Assembly (NCBI GenBank): GCA_032719365.1
Contig: CM064871.1
Coordinates: 66,355,483-66,419,482 of the forward strand
DNA length: 64,000 nucleotides
Source: Prinsepia uniflora
Taxonomy: Eukaryota > Streptophyta > Magnoliopsida > Rosales > Rosaceae
Reading direction: 5' to 3'
The stretch's first letter is position 1. The number at the start of each line of letters is the position of its first letter. Of the stretch, positions 11,713-23,593 are shown piece after piece. The translations under genes and the position numbers were made by a program. The notes under the pieces were generated by a model. The model was given only the letters and a program-made list of their open reading frames with translations. It was not told the DNA's origin and ran no database searches.

Positions 11713-13983
11713 CTACTTTGAGCTTTCAACAGCTCCCTGATCAACTGATTTTCCACTCAAATGCTGTAAAGAGTAAGAGCCACTCTTTTTCAACTTACCT
11801 GGAAATTCTTTGCCCAGATTGCCTTTCAATGAAAGATTTTTCTTTATGCGATTCCTGTTAAGCAATAGCATACTATTGCGTGGAGGGGCATGCAAAGCTC
11901 CTTGAACACAATCTCCCACCTGCGTGCAGCCCCATGGCCTGGATGGCCCGTCATCACATATGGGTCTGAGTCTTGGAAAACTAGTCCGCAATCTTGAGAA
12001 GCCTTGTTGTTCAGGGAGATTCTCCTCCTCAAATTTGGCACAAAGGGGGCAGGGAGGGTCATGTTTACATGTCTTGGGCGTTGTTTGCTCCAAGCACTCT
12101 GCATGGAACACATGACAGCAGGAAAGCACCCCAGTGATTGGCATATCTCCACTCCTCACTATCCGACGAGAACTCCACGGTGATCTCTGTGAAAGAAACC
12201 TTCCACACAAGCCACAACTAAAACTAACAGAACTATTGCATGACCGACCAGAAATCTCTGCCTCAAATGACTCAGAAACATCTGCAAAATCAATGCTGCT
12301 ACTGGCACTACTCCAGCAGTGGCCATCTCTTTGAGGGGTGGCAGAATCATATTCTGGAAACCCAGAAAATGTTAAGTCAGAAGCCTCTCTGGGGGAAATT
12401 TGTGTTGGAAAGGACAAGGGGTGAATAGGTTTGGACATGAATGAACGGCAACCCAGTAAAGCATGATGAGAAGATAGGCATGCCTTGACTGTAGGTTCAG
12501 ACTCACTACTGTCTGATCGGCACGAGGTGGAGCCCCCGGTATCTTGCACTTCTGAGGTTCCCTGCAAAGATACCATCAAAGGAAGAGTTAATTTTTTAAT
12601 TTTTTTAATTTGATAAACTAGGAAGTCAAATTCTCACAAAATACCACCAGGGTAGGTCGAAAGGATGAAGGCCCCAAAGCTGGACCTAGCAAGTAAAAAC
12701 GATGAAGTTAAGTTAATGCAAATAACTAGCAATCCATGATAACAATAATGACAGTCTTGAGATCACTAAATTTCCTTGATAAGTAAAAACTTTGAAATCC
12801 TATATTTATACAGCCAAAGGGATCGGATTACACATCAATCATGATAATTTTTTAAGTGTGGTTTGCAAGAATAAATGGCAATGGCTAGAATTCAATCAGG
12901 AAAACAATTCAAAATACATAATAATGCAACAAATCCTTCAAAAATAGAAACTAGAAGAATCCCTGAGGATATTATATTGAGAATCTCAGATTATGAATTG
13001 CCAGTTGAACTCATGATCATCTCCAATGTTGAACCTGGGAATCTAGAGGGCACAACACAGGTCTTTACTAACTAATACACATGATCGTTAAGCCTATAGA
13101 ATTCCAGTTAGATGTAATAAGCACCTAGGCATTGTTTATCACCATCACCCTAGAGGAAAGAGATGCATCTTAGGCTGTTAAGCATACACTAGTCATTATT
13201 AGAAGCAAAAGAGATGCGTCTAGCAAACAGAGACATGTGCACACATAGAGAAGCTAAACGGTTACTATGCGTGCAAGAAATATCTTTATGAGAGAGACTA
13301 CTACTCCTATTTATTCCAGAGTGATCATATATTCAGATTACGTGCTAATAAGACATGCATATATGTGCGTCTACCCGACAATATAAACGACACTAATGCA
13401 GGAAGGTTTGGATAAATTCATAGTAGTCGCATTTAAGCATGTAATTTATTCATATGCACTTTTTTTTATGTCAGACTTTAAAAACAGCAAGCAGAAATTC
13501 ATCAGGAAAGCAATCTAATTTTGCAAACTCCATCATGTGTGTGGTGCATACATACAGCTAAAATTGAAATATAGATGCATTATCAATTGTACTACCTCTC
13601 CTTTTTGAAGTTTCATATTCATCTATACTGATTTCCTGTATTGCTGGAGGTGTCCACTGAGGACCTTGAGATAGGTCAGATGAGCTACCTAAAAATAGCC
13701 CAGTACCATCAGATGCAGAGTAGTGATGATTATAAAGATTGTTGCCTCTCACCCAGCCCCTACTTCCTTTGCTGTTTGATGAAGTCGAAGAACCATAATG
13801 CGGTATACCCTCATGCGACCCATACTGTAGTTCTTCAGGTTGGAACCGGAAATCCCATCTTGATGGGGGCGGTGAGAAACTTGTATTAGTTCTCCAGCAA
13901 GGCTCATCTGGACCTACTGACCAGTCCCTACTGGCCGTATGCGATTCATGTGGCCTTGCAGCCACACAACACAGCGACCCCGT
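11713..13983 (-). CDS. RING-finger protein (probable E3 ubiquitin ligase), three coding exons, ACG at expected start
   Basis: The reading frame joins exons 13983-13596, 12685-12648 (a 38-nt microexon) and 12561-11713. All junctions have GT/AG and phases agree (1, then 0), giving 424 residues. The N-terminus reads GSLCCVAARPHE, the expected beginning of a plant RING family that starts MGS-x-CCVAA, with glycine and cysteines suited to myristoylation and palmitoylation. The middle is Ser-rich. A RING near residues 258-316 shows CGLC, then CCHVFHAEC and CPLC. The first codon here is ACG, not ATG. An in-frame TAA lies 18 nt upstream, so no earlier ATG in this exon can serve. A leader exon with donor at 14978/14977 probably lies upstream. 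The role in ubiquitin transfer is inferred from the RING; the substrate is unknown. Confidence 0.85.
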
Positions 13984-15080
13984 TTTAGCTATTTTTTATA
14001 AGACGCAAGAAGATTTATTCTGTCTGCTATCTCTGCAGCTCAGATCACTAACTTATGTTACAAGCATGACATCAACAGTGCTGAAATAAGTTACATTCAC
14101 TTAAGCCAGAAGTCACTTCTCAAAAACTCATAGTACAACATATAGTAGTATAATGTATCATTCAACACCTAAGTATCAAGTAGCGTACTCACTGTTTGAA
14201 GACCCAGCCACCTCAACAAAATTGGATTTCTTCATTAACTTTAACCTTAAACAATTAAACTACGCTGCTTACTTCAAATTTCTTCAGTAAATCATGGATT
14301 TTCCAAAACTCTACACTGGCCTTAGCACAATCCCTACAGAAAAAGTTAAGAAAAAGAGAATTCAGATAAGGCTATGTTCAAACACCGAGTGCGCAACTCA
14401 CTTCAAATGCTCAACAAAAACTCCATACTCAACAAGAAAAGAATCCAGTATCACTATATTTAAAATATGAAGGATTGTTGAAAATTACAACCTTAGTTGC
14501 AGTATATATCAGCAACTAAAACAAAAACAGAGCTACTTATAAAATCAAATTGTATATGCACGAAATATCTACAAGCAAGTGAGACGAGTCCAGAAATTAC
14601 ATACATCCCAGAAAGCAGTGACTTTTACTACCAAAATCAATTGGGTTTCCATAAACACCCAAGTTCAACTTAAATTTCTGGACTTAAAGAGAGTATATTT
14701 TTCACACTTGTATCAAAATAAGAAGGGGAATCTAGCTAAACCATGCAGAAAGGATCATTCAACATAAACATCGACGAACACTAAAGTTTGAAACTTTACA
14801 AACTTAAAAAGCGACCACTAGCTAAAGGGTATAACTTACTACAATAAAAGCAGATAGATGGCAAAATTTGACTGTGAATCAGTTAAAACCCTAGAAATAG
14901 GAATCCCCAATTAGATAGGAACAGTATGTGTTTTCAAAACCTAGAAATATAAATCGAGAAAGAGAAAAAGAGCTTACAATAATACAGTGACGAAACACGA
15001 GAAGAAGCTCGCAGCTGTGCCTAGGCGACTGGTTTTGGAGTGAGTGAGAAATGGAAACCCTAATATATCGGGGGGGAAAA
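13984..15080 (-). other. 5' leader intron and untranslated exon of the RING gene
   Basis: A good donor (ATT then GTAAGC on the minus strand) at 14977 and an acceptor near 13989 suggest a roughly 1-kb intron in the 5' UTR. The untranslated exon lies about 14978-15060. No ATG from that exon joins the coding frame in phase when spliced to 13988, so the leader does not supply a normal start in this model. Confidence 0.5.
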
Positions 15081-15392
15081 GGAGGAGCATGTTTAGGGAC
15101 CTTTTTGCTCAAAGATCCTCCCTTTTCTGTGTAATTTTATTAAATCCCCTTCCCTTCCTTTTGGCTTCAGGTCTTCAGCTGTGCAGTTAACTAACTTAAA
15201 CTACTCTAAGATACAATTATACTCTTACCATTTGTATTCACCAACCATCAAATACCTAAAATTAACAAGTTCTAATTTTCTATAGGTGGCACATTGGATC
15301 TTTTGTTGTCATTATGTGCGTGTCATAATTTCTCTTTTATATCTCTATTTGACATTTATTAATTTTTTCTTTATTCTTATTTTAATTGGTGA

Positions 15393-15404
15393 CAACAAAT
15401 AATT
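15393..15404. repeat. Target site duplication of the LINE, left copy
   Basis: The 12-mer CAACAAATAATT here matches 28312-28323 exactly. It lies next to the LINE 3' tail, and the partner lies at the truncated 5' end, as expected for target-primed reverse transcription. Confidence 0.85.
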
Positions 15405-15929
15405 TTTTTAAAAAAAACAATAAGGTATATTAAACTGCAAAGCAGCCCTAGAGGCAACACGGAACACAACCAACAAGCCCAATACAGGCAACAACATTAC
15501 CAAACTGAGAACAAAAACTACAAGGGAAACAACACTAGCGACCAAAGAAGGCAGCAACAAACTAATATAAATATAGACATTCCAAATCAAAACATCCACA
15601 AGATTAGTAGAGGAAGCCTCAAACTTGACAGAAGAAAGACGAGACCTGATCATATTACAAATAGAAAAGAACACAACATCAACAGATTTCAGAGGGTGCC
15701 CAAAAATTCGTCTATTCCTCCCAAGCCATATCCCATAAACTGAGGCCACCAGAGTAAGCCTATTTGATGTACCCCTAACCGACATCCCCTTCCACAACCC
15801 TGCAAGTAAAGGGACCAGAGCAGCCCACGAAGAAAGACTACGAGCAATCCCACAACGCAATAAAACCTTTTTCCAAATAGCATCAGAAAAACCCCATTGA
15901 AATAAAAGATGAGCATCAAACTCTAAAAC

Positions 15930-16751
15930 TGTAACGATCCGTCCCGAAAATTGGGATTATATTAGTGGTTAATGACAGATTAGTGTGATTAATCGGTGAT
16001 TAGTTCGGTAATTTCGGACGGACAGTGCGAAATGACGGTTTTGCCCATAGGATGGGCAAAAATGTTGACTTTTAGTTCGGGCGGTCAAATGAACTTTGGC
16101 CGATGACTGTGACGTAGTTCGAGACGTCACGAGTTCATAGACAGGTGGCACGTCCGATTCCGACATTCGAGGAGAAAGTTATGATGTTCGGAAGGTATTT
16201 CGGTACTTTGGTTAAAAAGGGGCAAACCGTTGACTTTTCATACAACATGGATAATGAGTTTTGGGCTGAGTTCCCGTACTTTGATGAGGAGTTATGATTT
16301 TTGGGCTGAGGCCCTGGATTTGAGATACAGATTTGAGAAAAAGAAATGATTCCAGTTTCCATTGATGGTTTTCTTATCTTGGATATGAAATGGTTTTCAT
16401 ATGCATGCATTAGTTTTTCGTGGAGAGTATAAATGTAATTTCTTATAAACTATTTTTTTGAACGTATTATTTATTTTTGTCCACTCACAGTCATTTTATA
16501 TTTTCGATACCCTCCAGGGCTGATGCAGTGCGGGCTGTTGTTAGAGAGACGGAGACATCACACACACGATCCACAGTAGGTTCTGCTCATTCTGGGAAGT
16601 CCGGAAGTTTGGACGGTTCGCTTGGGAATCCCTTATTCAGCTTACGTGTTACATGGAGGTTGGACGTCGGTTTAGCCTTCATGTCGCACGTAAGTTAGAT
16701 GGGAGCATGGCTTATCCCTTAATCCTGGGGGATTTGGGGTAGGTCGTGTCA
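15930..16751 (+). mobile_element. Solo LTR (gypsy), 822 bp
   Basis: It starts TGTAACGATCCGTCCCG and ends GTCGTGTCA. The 5-bp flanks are AAAAC and AAAGC, one mismatch. No coding sequence is inside. The LTR interrupts the LINE zinc-binding domain, whose reading resumes beyond it. Start sequence and internal blocks match the LTRs at 19589 and 62068. Confidence 0.85.
16110..16126 (+). promoter_or_regulatory. as-1-like motif in LTR
   Basis: TGACG, seven bases, then AGACG, followed by TCACG: one mismatch from the TGACG-N7-TGACG spacing of as-1 elements bound by TGA bZIP factors. Confidence 0.5.
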
Positions 16752-17914
16752 AAAGCAACCTTACAAAACACACATAACCTACAACTTTGAGCATCAATAA
16801 GTCTTAATCTATCCAAAGTAGATAATCTACAACAAATAGCAAGCCACATGATGAAAGCAGCCTTAGGAATATGGCCCTGGAACCAAAAAACCATACCAAC
16901 GAACATTGAGGCAAGGAGGCCGTAAATGGTTACACATGGATGAGGAAGAGAATTTGCCATTAGCTTCAGCAGTCCAAACAAAAGAATCAAGACAACTAGC
17001 ATCAAGGTAAATCAAGTTAGTAACAGTAGTAATAAGCCCAAATCCCACAGAACTAGAGTAAGGCCAATTTCACATAGACCTATTCAACACTTCACTCATC
17101 TTAGAATGCATATTCAACCCCGCATTTAGAATGACATCATCCCAATGAACTCACGAATCGGTCAAACACCTAACCAATCGTCACACCAAAGACAAACATC
17201 TTTCCCATTACCAATCATTGCCTTGACAAGAGGCCGGATAAGATGGCAGTACCTGAGCATCTTCCTCCAATTCCAAGAGCAAATAGTCAAAGGGCAACAA
17301 CACTAAAAACACTTATCTCTTATGAGGTAAGCCTTAACCTACTTTGACAGGACCCGTCCCAACTGGACCTCGCTAACCGTGCCCAGTCCTGCTCCCGCCT
17401 GACAAGTCAACTGAAATCTCGAAAGTACCCTTCAGCACCTGTCAGACCAGGGATAACTGCACTGATTTCTGCTCATGCCTCCGCCTCGAGATCAGCCCCG
17501 AACGTTGTGCCACGGCCTGGAGGGTCATAAAAAACAAAGGTGTGAGTGGACAAAAATATATTCGTTAAAACACATTTAAAAAGACATCCTTTACCCTCCA
17601 GTTTTACAAATCATGCATGCATAGGGAAAAACAGATGAAACACAAATACTGGCTTTTAGCCAAATCATATAATAAGTCAAACTTCCGGCTCTCAGGCCAA
17701 ACACATGAAAACATAGTCACCTGGCCACACAGACCAAAACTCGTACTCAATACCAGTACGTAATCATAATCACAATCAATAGCAAACAGTACGATACACA
17801 AGGTCACAATCCATTACTCAATCAATCAATCAATCCGCACTATTCACAAGTGCACAAACCATCACACTGTCACATCTGCACTACGCGTAGGCCAACATCC
17901 AGCCACACTCTCGG

Positions 17915-18025
17915 GATCAGACACATCTGAGCTCAACCCTCGGGCTCAGTCACATCTGGGCGAACACATCCCCAGGCTCAGACACATCCGAGTGGTACAT
18001 CCAGGCTCAGTCGCATCCGAGAAGT
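17915..18025. repeat. Degenerate short repeats in the solo LTR
   Basis: About five variants of CTCAGACACATCCGAG lie in tandem within the reversed solo LTR. They occupy a place comparable to the hairpin-forming repeats of the other LTR family at 25757-25900. Confidence 0.6.
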
Positions 18026-19588
18026 TGGCTTACCATAAGAACTCACAATCATACCATCATATCTCCAAGCTCCGGCCGACTAGGTAATCCCCTAGTTCCG
18101 ACCGTCTGGGCATCCATAGTCACAATCACAATCATAATGAAAACCATCCGGGATCATTTCCCAAAACATATCAATCAAATCCATGACTCAATCCAAGTCA
18201 AATTATTACCAACCGGGACTCAAGCCCAAATATCCTTTACACGTAATTCCGTAAAATCACATAGAAAACATCATAATAATTCAGAAATCATTCTTAACTC
18301 ATTAATTCATTAAAATATCCATTTTGAAATCATTTTGACTCCGGGCCTAGTCCAAAATATCATTTACACATTTCCTCGAAAAACGTGCCCGAATTACCGA
18401 TTAAAATAATCATTAAATCATTGATAATCATCCAAACAAATCATGACATCATTGCAAACCAAATTATGCAATCAATCATGTAAAACATTTAACTATGCAT
18501 GCATATCAAGTTATAAAACAAACGTCCACTCACACACCGTCTGATTGCTCGTTTCCCGCGCTGCACGCATTTCCGTAATTTCCGACACTTGCTCAGAATC
18601 TCGAATCCTGTTCACAATCATTATTCAAGGTTACTAACAAGTCAAGTTACATCATATAATTTTCCCATAATTTTCCGGGAATTTAATATTAATTAAATAC
18701 GTAACTTAAACCTTCGGACCCTCGAAACATTATCGAGACGGTGTCCGATTGACTTGAAACCAATTTTAAAATGTCCGTTACATTACAAGGAGTAAAACAC
18801 CTGTTGAAACTTTCCTCAGAAAACGTGCCACGCGCCCTCACGCACCGTCACAAGCGGCTGCGCGTGAGTCCACGCGCCGTGCTACAGTGTTGCTACAGTT
18901 ACCTTCTCTACCCGTTTTTCTGATAAACGGATCCTATGACCCGCGATTAGACCCGATTAGTTCTTCACCAATTCGAACTCAATTGTTCCTGTTCTTTCAA
19001 TCATTCCCATCAATTCAATATAGATTACAGGTCTGTGAATTTAATTGACCCAAACAAGCTCTGAAACCCTCCGACTCAATAAGAACACCCGATGGGTCCC
19101 TAATCGGGTTCTGTCCAATTTCACCCCGTATCCTTCAATTGTTCATACAGGAAGCATCCCAGGTTCATTATAAACACGAATATGCAATCAATTTAAGGAA
19201 TCAATACCTTCAAATGATCGAACTCAAGCTCCAAAATTTGCAGGCGTCGCAGAGTCTGTTCTCTGTCGATTCACCGTCAATTGACCACCCAAACGACTTG
19301 GTTCAAGTCGTCCAGCTCCCAGAAGACTCAATATCTAATTAATTTCCCTCGAAACAGTCCAGGAAATCAAAATTGAATTTGTGTTCTTCAATGGTTTTTC
19401 GGGTTGTTTAAGAGAAATAAGGATCGATTTGTTTTGGTTTTCACCCCGTTTTCCTCGTCTAATTTCCTCTGTTCAACCTCAGTTCAAGAATGAAATCGTG
19501 ATCAAGCAATTTTGAGGAATTGGACTACACAAGGAGGACGGGTTCTTGTTCTATGTTTTTCATTTTGGTCGAATACTGCAAGTATATC

Positions 19589-21727
19589 TGTAACAACCCG
19601 TCCCGAGAACCGGGATTAGTAGGGTGATTAAGGTGGGCTTAGCGAGGCTAAACGGTGGTTAGGTGGTCTCAATAAGGTCCTTAGCGTAGAATGACGATTT
19701 TGCCCCTAGTTTAGGCAAAAATGTTGACTTTAGTTCGGGTGGTCGGATGGACTTTGACCAGTGACCATGACGTAGGTTAGGACGTCACGAATCCGTAGGC
19801 AGGTGGCACGCCTGATTCCGACATCCGAGGAGGAAGTTATGATGTTCGGAAGGTTGAGGGCATAACTGTAATTTGGTTAAAAGAAGGGGAAACGTTGACT
19901 TTTTGGACGATCGGGTTTTGGTACGTTGACCTAGGATGATTACGTAGATCTCGTCGTCCTGAGTCCGATGACAGACGGCACGTATTCATCGGACTTACGA
20001 GGTGTGAGTTACGGGTCTAGAAAGTTAGTGGTAAAACCGTAAAATTGGGATAAAAGGAGGGGCAGTTTGGTCTTTCTGCACATTGGGATTTGTGCAACAT
20101 AGAAGGGAAATGGATGGCTGGGATTGGACCATGTGGGAGTGCATGGATTGGATGGTGACATGTGGCAAGTGTGTAGAGGGTTCTGGTTGAATCCTGTACA
20201 AGCACGGCCCAAATAATTGGGGTGCAACCGTCCTCGTGTTCTTCGACACAGAGAGAAACAGAGGGAGAGAATTGAGAGGCTTGAAGGTTGATCGAGGGTG
20301 CTGGTGAGTTTGTGACTGTGTGTGGGTTGTTCAAAGAGTGAGAGGGAAGCAGGGAGGAGGTGTGGACTTGTTGGCCGTGTGTGTGAGGGGAGTGAGGGCC
20401 ACGGGAAAAACCAGAGAAAACAGGGAAGAAGTGAGTGGTTGTGGGTGGTGTCGCGGCCGTGATCGACCAATCGTGGCCAGTAGAAGCGTCTAGAGGACGG
20501 GAGGAGCTACTGTCTCACGGCTGGGGTCGCGACGGCGATCGGAGGACAGTTAATTTCTCATCCTCTTCTATTTGCTCTGTTTAGCCGTTGAGTTTCAAGT
20601 CGAGAGTCGTGAGTCTAGAGGTCGAATCGAGGTTCATAAGCAGGTCTAGGGGACTCAGTGGAGGTCTGGGATTCTATTGAGTATGTTGCCGTGGCGGGGA
20701 GGTACACGGTGGAGGATGGCACGACAGGGGTGTTCTGGTGCTCTATTTTGGCCGCGGGTTCAAACGGCGAGTCGTGAAGGTAGAGGCTGAGTCGAAGGTC
20801 TAGGAGGGTTGGTTTAGATTCAGTGAGGCCCTAGAAAGAGTCTGGGACAACCACCGTGAAGGGAGGAGAGCTGGGTGGCCGGGAAGGAAAACAGGGGCTA
20901 TTGGGCCGTCTGGTTTCGAGTTCAGTCGACGGTGTAGAGGCTGTGTCGAGGTGTTTGGAGGACGGGAATGGATAGGGTAGGACTGGACGATGGGAATGGT
21001 GAAGAAAGGGAGAGAAATCGTGCAGGCACGGCGGTGAACCGCTGACGCCGGTTCAGGTTGCAGACTACTGTAAGGAACCGGGTCTGCTCGAGGTTGAAGG
21101 GCACTGTAGCAGGCGCGTGAGGGCCACGCGCAGCCACTTTGGGCAGCGCGTGGGGGCGCGTGCGGCGGTTCTGGGGAAAACGATCAACATGGTTTTTGGT
21201 CTAGGAGTTGTGACGAGTCCATTGGCTTTGGTTTCGGGTTAATCGGACGTCGAATCGAAGTAGTTCCGCGAGGGTGAAAGTTTAGGGTTCCGGTTCGTTA
21301 CGTTTAGGACCCGGGGATTTTTGAGGGAATGTAGGTGGATACTTGTGGACGTGTTAGTGACGTAATTTGGTGGTTGTTGACAGGATCGGGATTTCCCGAG
21401 GAAGCCGAGGAACGTGCAGGACGTTCGGGACGTGATTGAGGGCTCGATACTGTGAGTGGACCCTTTCCTTAAACTCGAACATGCATAACTATTTTCTATA
21501 CTTGTTTTATATATGTGATTTCATGATTTTTGGATTTATGATGTGATTTTACATAATTGCACGTTTTTCGAGAAAATACGGCATGTGGCACGTTTTACGA
21601 TAAAAGGTTGATTTCTGATTAGAATGTTATAGTTTTGGGATTTCAAATGATAAATGATTTCAATGATTATAAAGGGATTTTGGAACATGATTTCGAGAAA
21701 GGGTTGGTTTTGAAATCGAATTTGACA
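19589..21727 (+). repeat. 5' LTR of the gag-only element, internally deleted
   Basis: It begins TGTAACAACCCGTCCCG and ends TTTGACA just before the primer site. It is 2139 bp against 3047 bp for the other LTR. Homology stops near 21692, and the missing part corresponds roughly to 25503-26440 of the 3' copy. Long minus-strand ORFs inside (around 20009-20470) recur in the other LTR and have no recognised domain. Confidence 0.9.
19768..19784 (+). promoter_or_regulatory. as-1-like motif in LTR
   Basis: TGACG, seven bases, then GGACG followed by TCACG; same arrangement as in the other LTRs, with one mismatch in the second half. Confidence 0.45.
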
Positions 21728-21729
21728 AT

Positions 21730-21743
21730 TGGTATCAGAGCAT
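21730..21743 (+). other. Primer binding site (initiator tRNA-Met)
   Basis: TGGTATCAGAGC lies two bases inside the 5' LTR. This is the standard priming sequence complementary to the 3' end of plant initiator methionine tRNA. Confidence 0.9.
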
Positions 21744-21834
21744 AGGTTTGTCGAGTTTGTTGGGTCTGTCGGGTTGTGAGGTTGTGTTTCAGTTGTTTGA
21801 CTACTTCTATGCCTCTTTCAGCGTGCGGTTGACG

Positions 21835-23010
21835 ATGCCTCCGAGACGTGGACCCTCTCCACGACCTGAAGAAGAAATGGCGAGGGGAACTGAGAGTACG
21901 ACGATTGAGCGAGCCCAGCGGCTCGGGGCTACGACTTTTAGTGGCGGGGCTGATCCTGAGGAAGCCCAGAGGTGGATTACCAGACTTGAGCGGATATTTA
22001 CGGTGATGCATTGCCCGCCAGAGGAGCGAGTGTTGTTGGCCACATTCTTATTGGATGGGGCAGCATACGAGTGGTGGTACACCCTCGAGTTGTCTGGTTG
22101 GGATGTCTATACGGTGACTTGGGAGACGTTTAGGGAACGATTCCTGGAGCAGTACTATCCCCGTTCTTTTCGGGATGCCAAGGAAGCGGAGTTCTTGCAT
22201 CTCCAACAAGGGGATATGAGTGTAGCTGAGTATGAACGGAAATTTCAGATGTTGTCTCGGTTTGCTCCTACTTTTGTGGCCACTGAAGCTGAGAAATATC
22301 GTAGGTTTGAATTGGGCCTGCGAGGCGAGATTCGAGCCATCGTGACGGCTGAATCGTTTGCTACTCTCCGAGATTTGTCAGATGCTGCGGTGAGGGTTGA
22401 GGCCAGTTTGCCGGTGCGACGCCGGGAACCATGTTTTTCTAGCGCTTTGAGCCAGCGGACACTGAAAAGGGGTAGCTTCGGTGGAGCATCGTCGTCGGGC
22501 GATGATCGTTTTGGTAGGCCTGGTAGTTTCCAGAGTTCAGGATTCCGTGGTTACCAAGCACAGCCGACTCCGCAAGCTAGTGCGACGTCTGTTGCGTCGA
22601 CAGGGCGACCAGGTTCTTCTGGTCGAGATGTTTGTTTCTACTGCGGAGAGCGAGGTCATTTTCGACGGGAGTGTCCATTGCTGCCACAAGAAGGTGGTGT
22701 AGGCAGAGGAGCAGCGGAGCCTGGGCAGAGTACAGCGTCAGGGACAGCGAGCACAAGAAGAGGTGCTGGTACTACTAGTAGTTCGAGGGGACGTGGTAGA
22801 GCGTCGGGATCTCAGGCCCGAGTGTTTTCGATGACTCAGCAGGAGGTCCAGTCGGTACCAGATGCGGGGATAGGTACTTGTTTTATTTTGGTTGTGTTGC
22901 ACTTAGTTTTGTGGTTGTTGGATCCTAGGGTAGAGTTTAGAGGGAGTTTCCCTAGGTGGACTGGGGAGTGTTGTAGTGGTAGGATGATGGAAGGAATAGG
23001 AAAGGAGTAA
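21835..23010 (+). CDS. Gag protein, C-terminally chimeric
   Basis: The ATG at 21835 starts MPPRRGPSPRP, a usual beginning for this gypsy family; an upstream in-frame start at 21748 is less likely. The first 200 residues hold a retrotransposon gag domain (for example FLLDGAAYEWW and FRERFLEQYYP). A zinc knuckle C-x2-C-x4-H-x4-C lies at residues 267-280 (CFYCGERGHFRREC). The conserved linker toward protease is present, then the frame runs into unrelated residues and stops at 23010. The break marks the deletion that removed pol. The protein could still assemble particles, but this is inference. Confidence 0.85.
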   Translation: MPPRRGPSPRPEEEMARGTESTTIERAQRLGATTFSGGADPEEAQRWITRLERIFTVMHCPPEERVLLATFLLDGAAYEWWYTLELSGWDVYTVTWETFRERFLEQYYPRSFRDAKEAEFLHLQQGDMSVAEYERKFQMLSRFAPTFVATEAEKYRRFELGLRGEIRAIVTAESFATLRDLSDAAVRVEASLPVRRREPCFSSALSQRTLKRGSFGGASSSGDDRFGRPGSFQSSGFRGYQAQPTPQASATSVASTGRPGSSGRDVCFYCGERGHFRRECPLLPQEGGVGRGAAEPGQSTASGTASTRRGAGTTSSSRGRGRASGSQARVFSMTQQEVQSVPDAGIGTCFILVVLHLVLWLLDPRVEFRGSFPRWTGECCSGRMMEGIGKE

Positions 23011-23576
23011 CTATAACTGATTGATATGAGGTTATTGAAGGAGAGAACCCACAAGCTAGAGTTTGCCTTTAGGACTTTGTAGATTTATTCCGATAGTGGT
23101 CGAAGTAACAACAGAGGGAGGAGCCAGCCAGTAGGGAAGTATTTGTGGTTGGTTGCACGCGAGGATGTGCCCTGTGACGTCTATCGGGTACTCCATATGA
23201 GGTATTGTAAAATACCTTTGTTTTCTGTTCATAGAGTTTCCCTTGCGTACACCTAGTTGGGGATAGGGTGAAATACCCAAGGTGGAAATGATAGACAGGA
23301 AACCCAGGAGAGGTTGTTATTTACCAGGTAGGAGACCCTAGGTGTCAGGAACTAGCTGTGGAATTTCGGGGACGAAATTCTATTTAGGTGGGTAGATTGT
23401 AACAACCCGTCCCGAGAACCGGGATTAGTAGGGTGATTAAGGTGGGCTTAGCGAGGCTAAACGGTGGTTAGGTGGTCTCAATAAGGTCCTTAGCGTAGAA
23501 TGACGATTTTGCCCCTAGTTTGGGCAAAAATGTTGACTTTAGTTCGGGTGGTCGGATGGACTTTGACCAGTGACCA

Positions 23577-23593
23577 TGACGTAGGTTAGGACG
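23577..23593 (+). promoter_or_regulatory. as-1-like motif in LTR
   Basis: Same sequence as in the 5' LTR at 19768-19784: TGACG-N7-GGACG. Confidence 0.45.

Noticed and set aside
20009..20470. Minus-strand ORF of 153 codons repeated at 23818-24279
   Set aside because: Both copies lie inside LTRs and are identical because the LTRs are. No domain is seen and the frame shares no start with a known protein.
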